Part shown: positions 36,698 to 44,699 of the stretch, piece after piece
Layout of the letters: each line of letters starts with the position of its first letter
How positions within the stretch are numbered: position 1 is the first letter of the stretch
Source of the DNA: Myxococcus hansupus
GTDB taxonomy: Bacteria > Myxococcota > Myxococcia > Myxococcales > Myxococcaceae
Direction: 5' to 3'
Assembly: GCF_000280925.3 (NCBI RefSeq)
Contig: NZ_CP012109.1
Location: 8,390,501-8,454,500, forward strand
Length of the DNA stretch: 64,000 nucleotides
Made by a program: the position numbers and the translations under genes
The notes under the pieces: generated by a model
Database searches by the model: none
The model's input: the letters and a program-made list of their open reading frames with translations, nothing else
What the model was told of the DNA's origin: nothing

Positions 36698-37450
36698 ATG
36701 GTGGACGAACGGGACGGCGACACGGGCGCGGCGCGGCGGGAACCCCAGCGCACGGTGGACTGCGAGGACGCACTGGCGTGGTTGGAGGCGCGCCCCGTGT
36801 TGGAGGGCAGCTCGGCCATCGCCTCCCTGCCTGACTGGTCGGAGTTCCCGACCCTCTCCCTGGCGGACTGGAAGGCGTGGTTCATCCGCGCGGCGGCGCT
36901 CATCCTCGCGCGCGTGCCGCCGGAGGGCGTGGCCATCTTCTACCAGACGGACGTCAAGGAAGAGGGCACCTGGGTGGACAAGGGCTACCTGGTGTCACGC
37001 GCCGCGGAAGAGGTGGGCGTGGACCTGCTCTGGCACAAGGTGGTGTGCCGGCGGCCTCCCGGGACGGTGACGTTCGGACGGCCCGCGTACTCCCACATGC
37101 TGTGCTTCTCGCGAGGCGTGCGCGTGGACATGGGGAAGTCCACGCCGGACGTCCTGCCCGAAGCCGGTGAGGTGACGTGGACGCGCGGCATGGGCGTGGA
37201 GGCCTGTCTCATCGCGTGCCGCTTCATCCTGGAGCACACCCGGACGCGCACGGTGGTGGACCCCTTCTGCGGCCACGGCACCGTGCTGGCCGTGGCCAAC
37301 GCCCTGGGCCTGGACGCGGTGGGCGTGGAGCTCAGCCGCAAGCGGGCCCGCAAGGCGCGCAACCTCCGCGCGGAGCTGAGGGAAGGCACGCTGGTGCTCT
37401 CGGGCGCGTTCGGGACGGGCGCGCCCGCCGAGGAGGGAGAGTCGCTGTAG
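36698..37450 (+). CDS. SAM-dependent methyltransferase related to DNA N4/N6 methylases
   Basis: 250 residues. The C-terminal part has VVDPFCGHGT followed by GVELSRKRARKARN, the order of motif I after the catalytic region that beta-class DNA methylases use. The catalytic motif IV position reads ASLPDWSEF where DPPY or SPPY is expected, so the usual Pro-Pro-Tyr is missing; the target base or substrate may therefore be unusual (DNA, RNA or protein). No restriction enzyme lies nearby. It is divergent from the TPR gene. Confidence 0.7.
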   Translation: MVDERDGDTGAARREPQRTVDCEDALAWLEARPVLEGSSAIASLPDWSEFPTLSLADWKAWFIRAAALILARVPPEGVAIFYQTDVKEEGTWVDKGYLVSRAAEEVGVDLLWHKVVCRRPPGTVTFGRPAYSHMLCFSRGVRVDMGKSTPDVLPEAGEVTWTRGMGVEACLIACRFILEHTRTRTVVDPFCGHGTVLAVANALGLDAVGVELSRKRARKARNLRAELREGTLVLSGAFGTGAPAEEGESL

Positions 37451-37462
37451 GCCCGCCCCGGG

Positions 37463-38122
37463 TTACTCGCCGGCCCGAGCGGTCTCCGCGTCCACCGGCG
37501 CCGGAACGAAGGCCGCCTGGGCCCCCAGCTCGCGCGCCACGGTGGCTTCCAGCTCGCCGATGAAGGCCGTGAAGAGCCGCTCCTCCAGCGCCAGCGCGTC
37601 CTCCAGCGAGGCGCCCACGGCGGTGAGCCGCGCGACGCACGCGTCCTCGATGGTGCGCCGGTGGCTCTGCTCCTCGGTGACGACGCGCCCCAGCTCCTCG
37701 CGCACGCCCGGGTGGCGCGAAGCCGCCTTGTAGAGCGGGTAGAGCACCATGGCGCGCCGCTCGATGGCGGTGGTGGTGAGCAGGTAGTGCAGGTACACGT
37801 CCGGCCCGCCGGTGAAGCCCGTGGCCCAGGTGGCCAGCTCGTGGTCCAGCGCCTGGAAGTAGCGGCCCGCCGCCTCCGGGCAGAGGAACGTGGTGATTTC
37901 CGCGCCGGCGACCTCGGCCGACAGGCGCTTGAAGGCGAACGCGTGGCGCGTCTCGTCGGCGAGGTGATTCAAGACCTCCAGCGACGGGTGCCGGTCCGCC
38001 ACGGTGCGCGAAATCTTCCGCGCGCCGATGAACTCCATCAGGGAAATGGTGTGCAGCCAGCGCGCCTCCATGTCGGGCGTCTGGGCCAACTGGCGGAGCA
38101 CGGACAGGATTCGGTCACGCAT
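37463..38122 (-). CDS. ferritin-like di-iron protein
   Basis: 219 residues, four-helix bundle style. Candidate metal ligands: Glu30 in LMEFIGAR, Glu57-x-x-His60 in DETRH, Glu121 in TAIERRAMV and EEQSH near 150-154. The pattern of two ExxH pairs is that of ferritin-like oxidases/hydroxylases. ATG 38122 has AGAGG upstream; a long open frame further upstream is a shadow of the exporter gene. Substrate unknown. Confidence 0.72.
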   Translation of the reverse strand: MRDRILSVLRQLAQTPDMEARWLHTISLMEFIGARKISRTVADRHPSLEVLNHLADETRHAFAFKRLSAEVAGAEITTFLCPEAAGRYFQALDHELATWATGFTGGPDVYLHYLLTTTAIERRAMVLYPLYKAASRHPGVREELGRVVTEEQSHRRTIEDACVARLTAVGASLEDALALEERLFTAFIGELEATVARELGAQAAFVPAPVDAETARAGE

Positions 38123-38220
38123 GCGCCGACCTCTAGCGCGCCGCCGCGTCCCTTGCGAGCACGAAGACGGGCCCGCCCGGTGCCTCCTCGCTATCCGGCG
38201 GAGGACATCCCCCCGCGCCG

Positions 38221-39111
38221 TCAGGCCGGAGCGGCCTTCTCCTCCGCCGCCTTGCGCGACGTCGCGGAGCTGCCCACCGAGGCCAGGATGATGCAACCGA
38301 TGGCCGCCCACTGCCTCAAGGATAGGCGCTCGTCGAGCAGCAGCAGGCCCGACAGGGCCGCCAGCGCCGGCTCCACGCTCATCAGGATGCCGAACGTGCG
38401 CGTGGGCAGCGCCTTGAGCGCGTACATCTCCAGGGAGTACGGCAGCGCGCTCGACAGCACCGCCACGCCCAGGATGATGGGCAGTAACGTCACGTCCAGG
38501 AGCTTCGTGCCCGCGTGCGCGATGCCGAAGGGCATCACCAGCAGCGCCGCGGTCACCATGCCCAGCGACGCCGCCGTGCCGCCGTGGACGGAGCCGCCCG
38601 CGCGCTGGCCGAAGAGGATGTAGAGCGCCCAGCAGGTGGCGGCCACCAGCGCCCAGAAGACCCCCATCCAGTCCAGCGCGCGCGAGGTCTCCGACAGCGG
38701 AAGAATCAGCAGGATGCCGGCCACGGCCAACAGCGCCCACACGAAGTCGAGCGCCCGCCGCGTGGAGAAGATGGCCAGCGCCAGCGGCCCGGTGAACTCG
38801 ATGGCGACGGCGATGCCCAGGGGGATGCGCTCCAGCGCCAGGTAGAAGGTCAGGTTCATCCCGCCGAGCGCCGCGCCGTAGATCGCCACGGACAGCAGGT
38901 CCTTGCGCGTCAGCCGCTGCCGCCACGGCCGGAACACCGCCGCCAGGATGAGCGCCGCGAAGAACACCCGGAGCGCCGTCGCGCCCGACGCGCCCACGAC
39001 GGGAAAGACTCGCTTGGCCAGCGATGCCCCCGTCTGGATGGAAAGCATCGCCACCAACAACGTCAGGACGGCCACCGTCACGGGGCCGGGCCTCGTCAAC
39101 CTTCGAGACAT
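38221..39111 (-). CDS. EamA/RhtA-type amino-acid exporter
   Basis: 296 residues with ten membrane helices in two EamA repeats (ALRVFFAALILAAVFRPWRQ; LALERIPLGIAVAIEFTGPL; SSALPYSLEMYALKALPTRTFGILMSVEPALAAL). The EFTGPL and SVEPALAAL segments are typical of RhtA, the threonine/homoserine exporter. ATG 39111 has an AAGAGG site. A 98-bp gap separates it from the ferritin-like gene downstream on the same strand. Confidence 0.85.
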   Translation of the reverse strand: MSRRLTRPGPVTVAVLTLLVAMLSIQTGASLAKRVFPVVGASGATALRVFFAALILAAVFRPWRQRLTRKDLLSVAIYGAALGGMNLTFYLALERIPLGIAVAIEFTGPLALAIFSTRRALDFVWALLAVAGILLILPLSETSRALDWMGVFWALVAATCWALYILFGQRAGGSVHGGTAASLGMVTAALLVMPFGIAHAGTKLLDVTLLPIILGVAVLSSALPYSLEMYALKALPTRTFGILMSVEPALAALSGLLLLDERLSLRQWAAIGCIILASVGSSATSRKAAEEKAAPA

Positions 39112-39284
39112 GCCGCGAACCTCTTCCGCCACGCCCACTGTCCACCCCGTACCACCGTCCCGCCCCGCAGGGTGAGGAGAACACGCTGGACAACACTCGC
39201 CGGGCCAGGAGTTTGACGAGACGGACGACGCTTCGCTTTGCTCGGGGGTGAAACGACTGTGCCAGGCCCCGGGGGGGAGCCAGC

Positions 39285-39713
39285 ATGACGACGCCCAGAG
39301 TCCGAGAAATACGGTTTCATCCGCTTCGCACGCGACGAGAATGTCCTCCACGCTGGGACGCCCGCACGGGTGCGCCCACGCCCGCGCGGCCCCGGAGCCG
39401 CGCCAACACAGTCGAGGCGGACACGCCGAGGAAGCGGCCCATCTCCGCCAACGCGCTGGTGGACTACCTGGCGCGCAGCCATGCGCTCGGCGCGACGGAA
39501 GGCCCGGTGGGAGCTCGCGCGCTCAACCCCGCGCTCCGGCCACTCATGGAGGCGCTCCACCACGTGCTCGCGGGCGGCGAGGTGGCGGTCCACATCGTCC
39601 GGCCCGGAAACGCGGACCTCGTCGACGAACTGAACCACCGCGCCGAGCGCGCCACCGAAGCGTCCACCACCCTTGGCATGGCGGCGGGTGACACCCTCTC
39701 CGCCACCGTATGA
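39285..39713 (+). CDS. small hypothetical protein, first gene of the kinase/isoprenoid operon
   Basis: About 142 residues if started at ATG 39285 (GGGGGGAG upstream). The first ~45 residues are Arg/Pro-rich and disordered; the rest is a helical domain (SANALVDYLARSHALG, PLMEALHHVLAGGEVAVHIVRPGNADLVDELN). No family recognised. The stop overlaps the kinase start by 4 bp (ATGA). A later start that omits the basic N-terminus cannot be excluded. It could be a small partner or signal precursor for the kinase, but nothing in it proves this. Confidence 0.55.
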   Translation: MTTPRVREIRFHPLRTRRECPPRWDARTGAPTPARPRSRANTVEADTPRKRPISANALVDYLARSHALGATEGPVGARALNPALRPLMEALHHVLAGGEVAVHIVRPGNADLVDELNHRAERATEASTTLGMAAGDTLSATV

Positions 39714-41068
39714 GTGTGCGCTCCGCCGGACGGCAGGCCGTGCGGGCCTCGTTCCGGCGGTGGACACGCGCCCAGAACGCCCCGGAGGTGATGGCCGCCG
39801 CGGCCCTGGGCCCGTGGCTGGCGCTGTGCGCCCTGGTGCCCTGCATGCTCGCCATGGCCGCCTGGGCGCCGGGCGCGCGGAGCTTCTTCGGTCTCCACTT
39901 CGGGAAGGCGCTCCTGTGCGCCGCCCCGATGCTGCTCAGCGGCGTCATCTTCTCGCTGGTGCACCGGAAGCGGCGCCGCATCGAACCCTGGGGGTGGGCG
40001 TGGCTCGCCGTGGGCGTGGCCGCCATGCACTTCTTCGTGGCCGCGCTGATGGCGATGTCGGCGCTGCCCGGAGCGGCCGTCATTGCCTCGCTGTTCCTCT
40101 TCACCACCGCGTTCCACGGCCGGCTGCACCGGGTGACGCCGCACCAACCCTTCCTCGCGCTGGGCACCGCGCTGGCCCTGGGCCTCGCCCTGCCCCTGCG
40201 CGGCAGCGACGACCACCTGGCCCTCTTCGGCGTCATCGGCCCCGTGGCCCTCACGGCCGAGCTGTACCTGGGCACCTTCGCCGTGCAGCATGACCTGGCC
40301 CGCGCGGACGCCGAGCGCCTGCGCGCCGCCGTGCACGCGCAGCTCCTGGAGCAGCAGGAGCGCGACGTGGGCCGGCTGTCCCAGGCGCTGGCGGAAATCC
40401 TCGGCTACCACCACGACATCGACAACGCGCTCATGGCCGCGGGCAGCGCGGCGGACATGCTGGCCGTGCTGGGCGCGCCCCGCCTGCCGCCGGGCCGCTC
40501 CGAGTTCGAGGAGCTGCTGCGGCGGCTCAACGACAGCCTGACGCAGATTCGGGACATGGTGACGGACGCCCGCACCAAGGGCCGCCGCCACGCGGGCACG
40601 GAGCCCGAGCCGGTGGACCTGTCGCCAGTGCTGGACTCGGTGCAGGCCAGCGTGGGCCTGCGCTTCCCGGACGTGGACATCCAGGTGGAGGTGGAGCAGC
40701 CCCCGTCGCCCTTGCGCGCGCTCATGCGCGGCGGCGCGCCCACGCTGCGCCGCGTGGTGGAGAACCTGGTGCTCAACGCCTGCGAGGGCGACGGCGAGGA
40801 GGGCGCGGCCCGCGTCCACATCCTCGCGCGCGTGGAGCCGCTCAGCGGCCGCCTGGAAGTCACCATCACCGACGACGGACCGGGCTTCCCGCCGGGACAG
40901 CTCGGACGTCCCGCCGAGGCGCTCTACACCAGCAAGGCCCACGCGACGGGCCTGGGCCTCTACACCAGCGAGTGCCTGCTGCGCGCCAGCGGCGGGATGC
41001 TGCACCGGCAGAACGCGTCCGAAGGCGGGGCCGTGCTGCGCATGGTCCTCCCCAGGGAGTACCCATGA
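39710..41068 (+). CDS. multi-pass membrane histidine kinase with divergent H-box
   Basis: 452 residues. About six membrane helices occupy residues ~28-205 with almost no extracellular domain, so the ligand is probably lipidic or intramembrane. A linker coiled coil leads to ILGYHHDIDNALMAAG, where the acceptor His is followed by Asp-x-x-Asn rather than the common HELRTPL. The ATPase domain has VVENLVLNACEG, TDDGPGFP and GLGLYTSECLL. No response regulator is in the operon. Its start overlaps the previous stop and its stop overlaps the next start (ATGA both times). Confidence 0.85.
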   Translation: MSVRSAGRQAVRASFRRWTRAQNAPEVMAAAALGPWLALCALVPCMLAMAAWAPGARSFFGLHFGKALLCAAPMLLSGVIFSLVHRKRRRIEPWGWAWLAVGVAAMHFFVAALMAMSALPGAAVIASLFLFTTAFHGRLHRVTPHQPFLALGTALALGLALPLRGSDDHLALFGVIGPVALTAELYLGTFAVQHDLARADAERLRAAVHAQLLEQQERDVGRLSQALAEILGYHHDIDNALMAAGSAADMLAVLGAPRLPPGRSEFEELLRRLNDSLTQIRDMVTDARTKGRRHAGTEPEPVDLSPVLDSVQASVGLRFPDVDIQVEVEQPPSPLRALMRGGAPTLRRVVENLVLNACEGDGEEGAARVHILARVEPLSGRLEVTITDDGPGFPPGQLGRPAEALYTSKAHATGLGLYTSECLLRASGGMLHRQNASEGGAVLRMVLPREYP

Positions 41069-41802
41069 GCGGCGGCGCCCTGTATCAGGAGTCGCTGCGC
41101 GCGCTCCGCCGGCTCTCGCTGCCGGACGTGTCCGAACGGGACGTGCTGGCCGCGTTGGAGGCGGGGCAGCCGGGCCCGCTCGCCCTCTTCTATGAAGCGG
41201 GCGCGGAGGCCGGCCTGCAGCGCGACGCCCTGATGGCGCGTGGCGCCGGGCTCTTCCTCAGCTTCTGCGCGGGCAACCTCGCCGACGACCTCATCGACGG
41301 CGAATGCACGTACCACGACCCGCCGATGCGCGTGGGGCCGTGCGTGCAGTTCATCCTCCAGAACCTCGCCTTCGCCACGCTGTGTGGCGCGCAGGCGCAG
41401 CTTCCGGGCCCGGTGCTGGCGGAAGCCGTCCGCACCCTGGCGGTGGCCGCCGGGCCCCAGGCGCTGGAGGTGCGCGCGCGGACGTGGACGGCGCCGCTGT
41501 TCCGCCAGGTGGCGGAGGGCATCGCCGGCCAGCAGTGGGCCGCGTACCTGCAGGTGTTGTGGGCGGGCACCGTGCTGGAGACGCGGGCCGCCCTGGCGGG
41601 CCGGGCGCTGGGCGTGGCCGCGCACGTGGCGGAGGACATCCGCTCGCGCGACGTGCGCTTCACCAGCATGCCCGAGGCGGACCGCTACGAAATCGTGGAT
41701 TGGGCGCGCGCCGCCGCGCAGTCGCTGCGCCGCTTGGACCTGCGCTGTCTGGACGCGGCGCTGCGCCGCATCGAGCCGGTGTTGCCAGAGGGGGAATCAT
41801 GA
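41065..41802 (+). CDS. isoprenoid-synthase-like protein with DDLID motif
   Basis: 245 residues, all helical. NLADDLIDGE near residue 75 matches the first Asp-rich motif (DDxxD) of trans-prenyl synthases and terpene synthases; VAEDIRSRDVRF near 193 stands where the second Asp-rich motif should be but is degenerate. Length is shorter than most prenyl synthases (~300) and close to ComQ-like proteins. Chain-length or terpene-cyclising activity cannot be told from sequence. Translational coupling with a membrane kinase and a methyltransferase is the striking part of its context. Confidence 0.6.
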   Translation: MSGGALYQESLRALRRLSLPDVSERDVLAALEAGQPGPLALFYEAGAEAGLQRDALMARGAGLFLSFCAGNLADDLIDGECTYHDPPMRVGPCVQFILQNLAFATLCGAQAQLPGPVLAEAVRTLAVAAGPQALEVRARTWTAPLFRQVAEGIAGQQWAAYLQVLWAGTVLETRAALAGRALGVAAHVAEDIRSRDVRFTSMPEADRYEIVDWARAAAQSLRRLDLRCLDAALRRIEPVLPEGES

Positions 41803-42680
41803 GGGCCGAAGCCGTGGAACCCGAGTGGGTGCGCGACGAGGTGAGCGCGTACTACGAGGCGAAGACGGAGCGGCTGCTCCAACGGTACGGGCCCGGGCCC
41901 CGGGTGCACTACCACTCCGGGCTGGTGGATGTGGTGCCGCCCCCCGGCGCGTCACCCGCGACGCTGCGGGCGACCGTCCACGGCGCGCAGGAGGCAATGC
42001 TGGCGGAGCTGACGCGCGCCGTGGGCCGCTTCCCGGACGGCGGCGAGGTGCTCGACATCGGCTGCGGCCTGGGCGGCGGCTCGCTGTACTGGGCCATGGA
42101 GCACCGCGCCCATGTGACGGCGGTGACGAACGTGCCCTCGCATGTGGCGCTGGTGCGGGGCTTCGCGGAGGTCGCGGGCGTGGGAGCACGCGTGCGCCCG
42201 ATTCTCTGCGACGCCCTGTCGGTGCCGGGCCGTGCCAGCTATGACGCCGTCGTGGCGGTGGAGAGCGCCTGCTACCTGCCTCGCGCCGAATGGTTCCGCC
42301 GCACGCGCGCGCTGCTGAAGCCAGGCGGCCTGGTGGCCATCGCCGACTGCTTCCTCGGCCGCGCCGAGCTGGCCGCGCCCTTCGACCGGTACTGGCGCAC
42401 GCGCATCGGCTCACTGGACGAGTACCTCTCCGCCGCGCACGCCGCGGGGCTGGAGCTGGAGGTGCGCGACGACGTGTCCTCGCGCGTCGTGGGCTTCTGG
42501 TCGCTCACGCTGGAGCTGCTCGTCCATGAGCGGGCCCTGGCCTCCCCCACCCAGCACCCGCTGCGCGCCCTGGCCCGGGCGGGCCGCGGCGAATCCAGCC
42601 GCGAGCACCTGCGCCTGCAACAAGCGCTGATGGACGGTGGCCTGGAGTACGCGCTGCTCGTGCTCCGCCGGCCCGACTGA
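41799..42680 (+). CDS. SAM-dependent C-methyltransferase (sterol/geranyl-PP methyltransferase-like)
   Basis: 293 residues. Motif I EVLDIGCGLGGG, post-I VTAVTNVPSHVALVRGFAEVAG, and ESACYLPRAEWFRRTRALLKPGGLVAIADC follow the plan of the SMT family, which includes sterol, tocopherol and geranyl-diphosphate 2-C-methyltransferases. An N-terminal YYEAKTERLLQRYG and VHYHSGLVDV block, and a closing LEYALLVLRR, fit too. ATG 41799 overlaps the previous stop (ATGA). Beside an isoprenoid-synthase-like gene, a prenyl substrate is the natural guess. Confidence 0.75.
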   Translation: MRAEAVEPEWVRDEVSAYYEAKTERLLQRYGPGPRVHYHSGLVDVVPPPGASPATLRATVHGAQEAMLAELTRAVGRFPDGGEVLDIGCGLGGGSLYWAMEHRAHVTAVTNVPSHVALVRGFAEVAGVGARVRPILCDALSVPGRASYDAVVAVESACYLPRAEWFRRTRALLKPGGLVAIADCFLGRAELAAPFDRYWRTRIGSLDEYLSAAHAAGLELEVRDDVSSRVVGFWSLTLELLVHERALASPTQHPLRALARAGRGESSREHLRLQQALMDGGLEYALLVLRRPD

Positions 42681-42708
42681 GGACACGCGATGCATCCCCC
42701 CGAGGCGA

Positions 42709-42731
42709 GCGCCTGCCCGGTTGGCAGGTGC
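42709..42731 (+). terminator. hairpin after the kinase/isoprenoid/methyltransferase operon
   Basis: GCGCCTGCC (42709-42717) pairs with GGCAGGTGC (42723-42731), nine pairs with one G-U, loop CGGTT. It lies 28 bases after the operon stop. No U-tract. Confidence 0.5.
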
Positions 42732-42825
42732 CTGGACGGTCATGCGCAACGGTCGAGGGGACGGGGTGCGCCTGGGGGAGACAGCCTCCAGCCTTGGGCG
42801 AGTCGCTACTCAGGGAGGAATCGCG

Positions 42826-43161
42826 ATGCAGGCATTCAAACGGTGGATGGTGGTGGGTGCAGTGGCCGCGATGGTGGGCGTCACGGGGTGCAGGGAGCAA
42901 AACCGCGACCATCGGGGGACGACGACCACGCCGGGCATGGAGGGCACGGGCGGCAGCGGCCAGGGCACGACGCCGCACCCGAGCGACACCATGGGCGGCA
43001 CCGGCGGCACGGGCCAGGAAATCCAAGGTACCGACGCGGGCACCGGTGGCTCCGGCATGATGGACAACGGCTACGACGCGGGCACCGGCGGCTCCGGCAT
43101 GATGAACGAGGGCCACGACACCATGGACCGGGGCACGCACAGTCCCGACGGCCAGCAGTAG
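42826..43161 (+). CDS. Gly-rich lipoprotein with internal repeat
   Basis: 111 residues. A lipoprotein signal (MVVGAVAAMVGVTGC, mature Cys at 22) is followed by a low-complexity Gly/Thr/Met tail with a tandem unit: DAGTGGSGMMDNG and DAGTGGSGMMNEG. An excellent AGGGAGGA ribosome site precedes ATG 42826. Probably a surface or periplasmic flexible protein; function unknown. Confidence 0.75.
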   Translation: MQAFKRWMVVGAVAAMVGVTGCREQNRDHRGTTTTPGMEGTGGSGQGTTPHPSDTMGGTGGTGQEIQGTDAGTGGSGMMDNGYDAGTGGSGMMNEGHDTMDRGTHSPDGQQ

Positions 43162-43192
43162 GCCACACGGCAGGCCATGGCGGGCACGCCTC

Positions 43193-43217
43193 GGGGTCCG
43201 GGAACTTCCCGGACCCC
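43193..43217 (+). terminator. strong hairpin after the Gly-rich lipoprotein gene
   Basis: GGGGTCCGGGAA (43193-43204) and TTCCCGGACCCC (43206-43217) form a perfect 12-bp inverted repeat around one C. As RNA it would fold with a short loop. It sits 31 bases after the stop; no U-run follows. The rest of 43162-43445 shows no gene. Confidence 0.65.
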
Positions 43218-43445
43218 ATGCCGTTTCAAATCCCGCGAGGACGAGACACGACCTGGCCGGTGAGGTGCGCCGCGCTCGCGGTGAGACCCGGCGCGAAATG
43301 GGCTCTGTCCTACCCCCCACACCTGGTCTGGCGGCGAGTCGACGCATCCCGGGAACAAAGGGCGGGTCGCTGTCGGCCAGCGTTCGTGCGCCCGGACTGG
43401 AAAGTCGGGTCGTCTGGCCGCATCGGGTACGTTGGGCGGCGCGCC

Positions 43446-44699
43446 ATGCCCTTCAAGTACGTTCATGCCGCCGACCTGCACCTGGACACGCCCTTCCGAG
43501 GTGTCGCGACCCAGGGGCCGCTTCTCGGACGCTTCCAGGACGCCACGTTCCGCGCCCTCACCCGCATCACCGACCTGTGCCTGCGCGAACGCGTGGCCTT
43601 CCTGCTGCTCGCCGGAGACCTGTTCGACATGAAGGACCGCTCCGTGCGCGCGCGGCTGGCGCTGCGGCGTGAGCTGGGCCGGCTGGACGCCGCGGGCATC
43701 TCCACCTTCATCGTCCACGGCAACCATGACCCGCTCAGCGGCGACACCGGCGCGCTGGGGCTGCCCGCGTCCGTGAAGGTGTTCGGCCCGGACTGGGAAG
43801 AGGTGGAGGTGAAGCGCGAGGGCCGGCGCCTGTGCCGCGTACAGGGCATCTCCTATCCGGACGTGGAGGTGCGTGACGACCTCTCCGCGCGCTTCCGCCG
43901 CACCGGCGACGGCTTCACGGTGGGCCTGCTGCACGCCAACCTGGGCGGCGTGGAGGGCCACGCCAACTACGCGCCCTGCACCACCGCGGGCCTGGGCGCG
44001 CGCGGGCTGGACTACTGGGCTTTGGGCCATGTCCACACGCGCGCCGAACACCTGCTGCCGGGCGGTGGCGTGGCGGTGTACCCGGGCAACCCGCAGGGCC
44101 GACACGCGAACGAGACCGGGCCGCGCGGGTGCATGTTGGTGGAAGTGGAGGACGGCGGCATGCGGCGCCGCTTCGTGCCCGTGGACGGCGTGCGCTGGCA
44201 CAAGCTGGAGGTTCCGCTGTCCGGCGTCGGCACCCTGGATGGGTTGATGAGCACCGCGCTGGAAGGGGTGGAGTCCTGCTGCGCTCCGGAGCTGGACGGC
44301 CACGCGGTGCGGCTCACGCTCACCGGACGGGGCCCCCTGCACCGCGAGCTGTCCCGGCCCGGCGCGCTGGCCCAGTGGGAGAGCGACCTGCGCGACCAGC
44401 TCGCGCGCGGCCATCCCCCGGTGCTGCTGGAGTCGCTGCGGGACAGCAGCCGTCCGGAGGTGGACCTGGAGGCGGTGTGCGCGGCGGGCGGCTTCGCGCG
44501 CACGCTGCTGGATGAGGTGGGCCACCTCGCGGAGCACCCGGAGGACCTGGCGCGGCTCTGGGAAGAGGAAGCGCTGGGCACGCTGGGCCAGCGGCTGAAG
44601 CGACTGGGCGTGGACGCGCTGGAAGCACCGCGGGCGGAGTGGATGGTCCAGGCGGGACTGCACGGCGTGGAATCCCTGCACGAGGAGGAGTCCTCATGA
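43446..44699 (+). CDS. SbcD/YhaO-like metallophosphoesterase (DNA repair nuclease)
   Basis: 417 residues. Calcineurin-like phosphoesterase motifs in order: ADLHLDTPF, LLAGDLFDMKD, VHGNHDPLSG, LLHANLGG and ALGHVHTRAEH, giving the two-metal site of SbcD/Mre11 nucleases. The C-terminal ~150 residues form the capping and partner-binding region. ATG 43446 begins right at the first motif. It overlaps the ATPase gene by 4 bp, an SbcD-SbcC arrangement; the Bacillus YhaO/YhaN pair has the same layout. Confidence 0.88.
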   Translation: MPFKYVHAADLHLDTPFRGVATQGPLLGRFQDATFRALTRITDLCLRERVAFLLLAGDLFDMKDRSVRARLALRRELGRLDAAGISTFIVHGNHDPLSGDTGALGLPASVKVFGPDWEEVEVKREGRRLCRVQGISYPDVEVRDDLSARFRRTGDGFTVGLLHANLGGVEGHANYAPCTTAGLGARGLDYWALGHVHTRAEHLLPGGGVAVYPGNPQGRHANETGPRGCMLVEVEDGGMRRRFVPVDGVRWHKLEVPLSGVGTLDGLMSTALEGVESCCAPELDGHAVRLTLTGRGPLHRELSRPGALAQWESDLRDQLARGHPPVLLESLRDSSRPEVDLEAVCAAGGFARTLLDEVGHLAEHPEDLARLWEEEALGTLGQRLKRLGVDALEAPRAEWMVQAGLHGVESLHEEESS

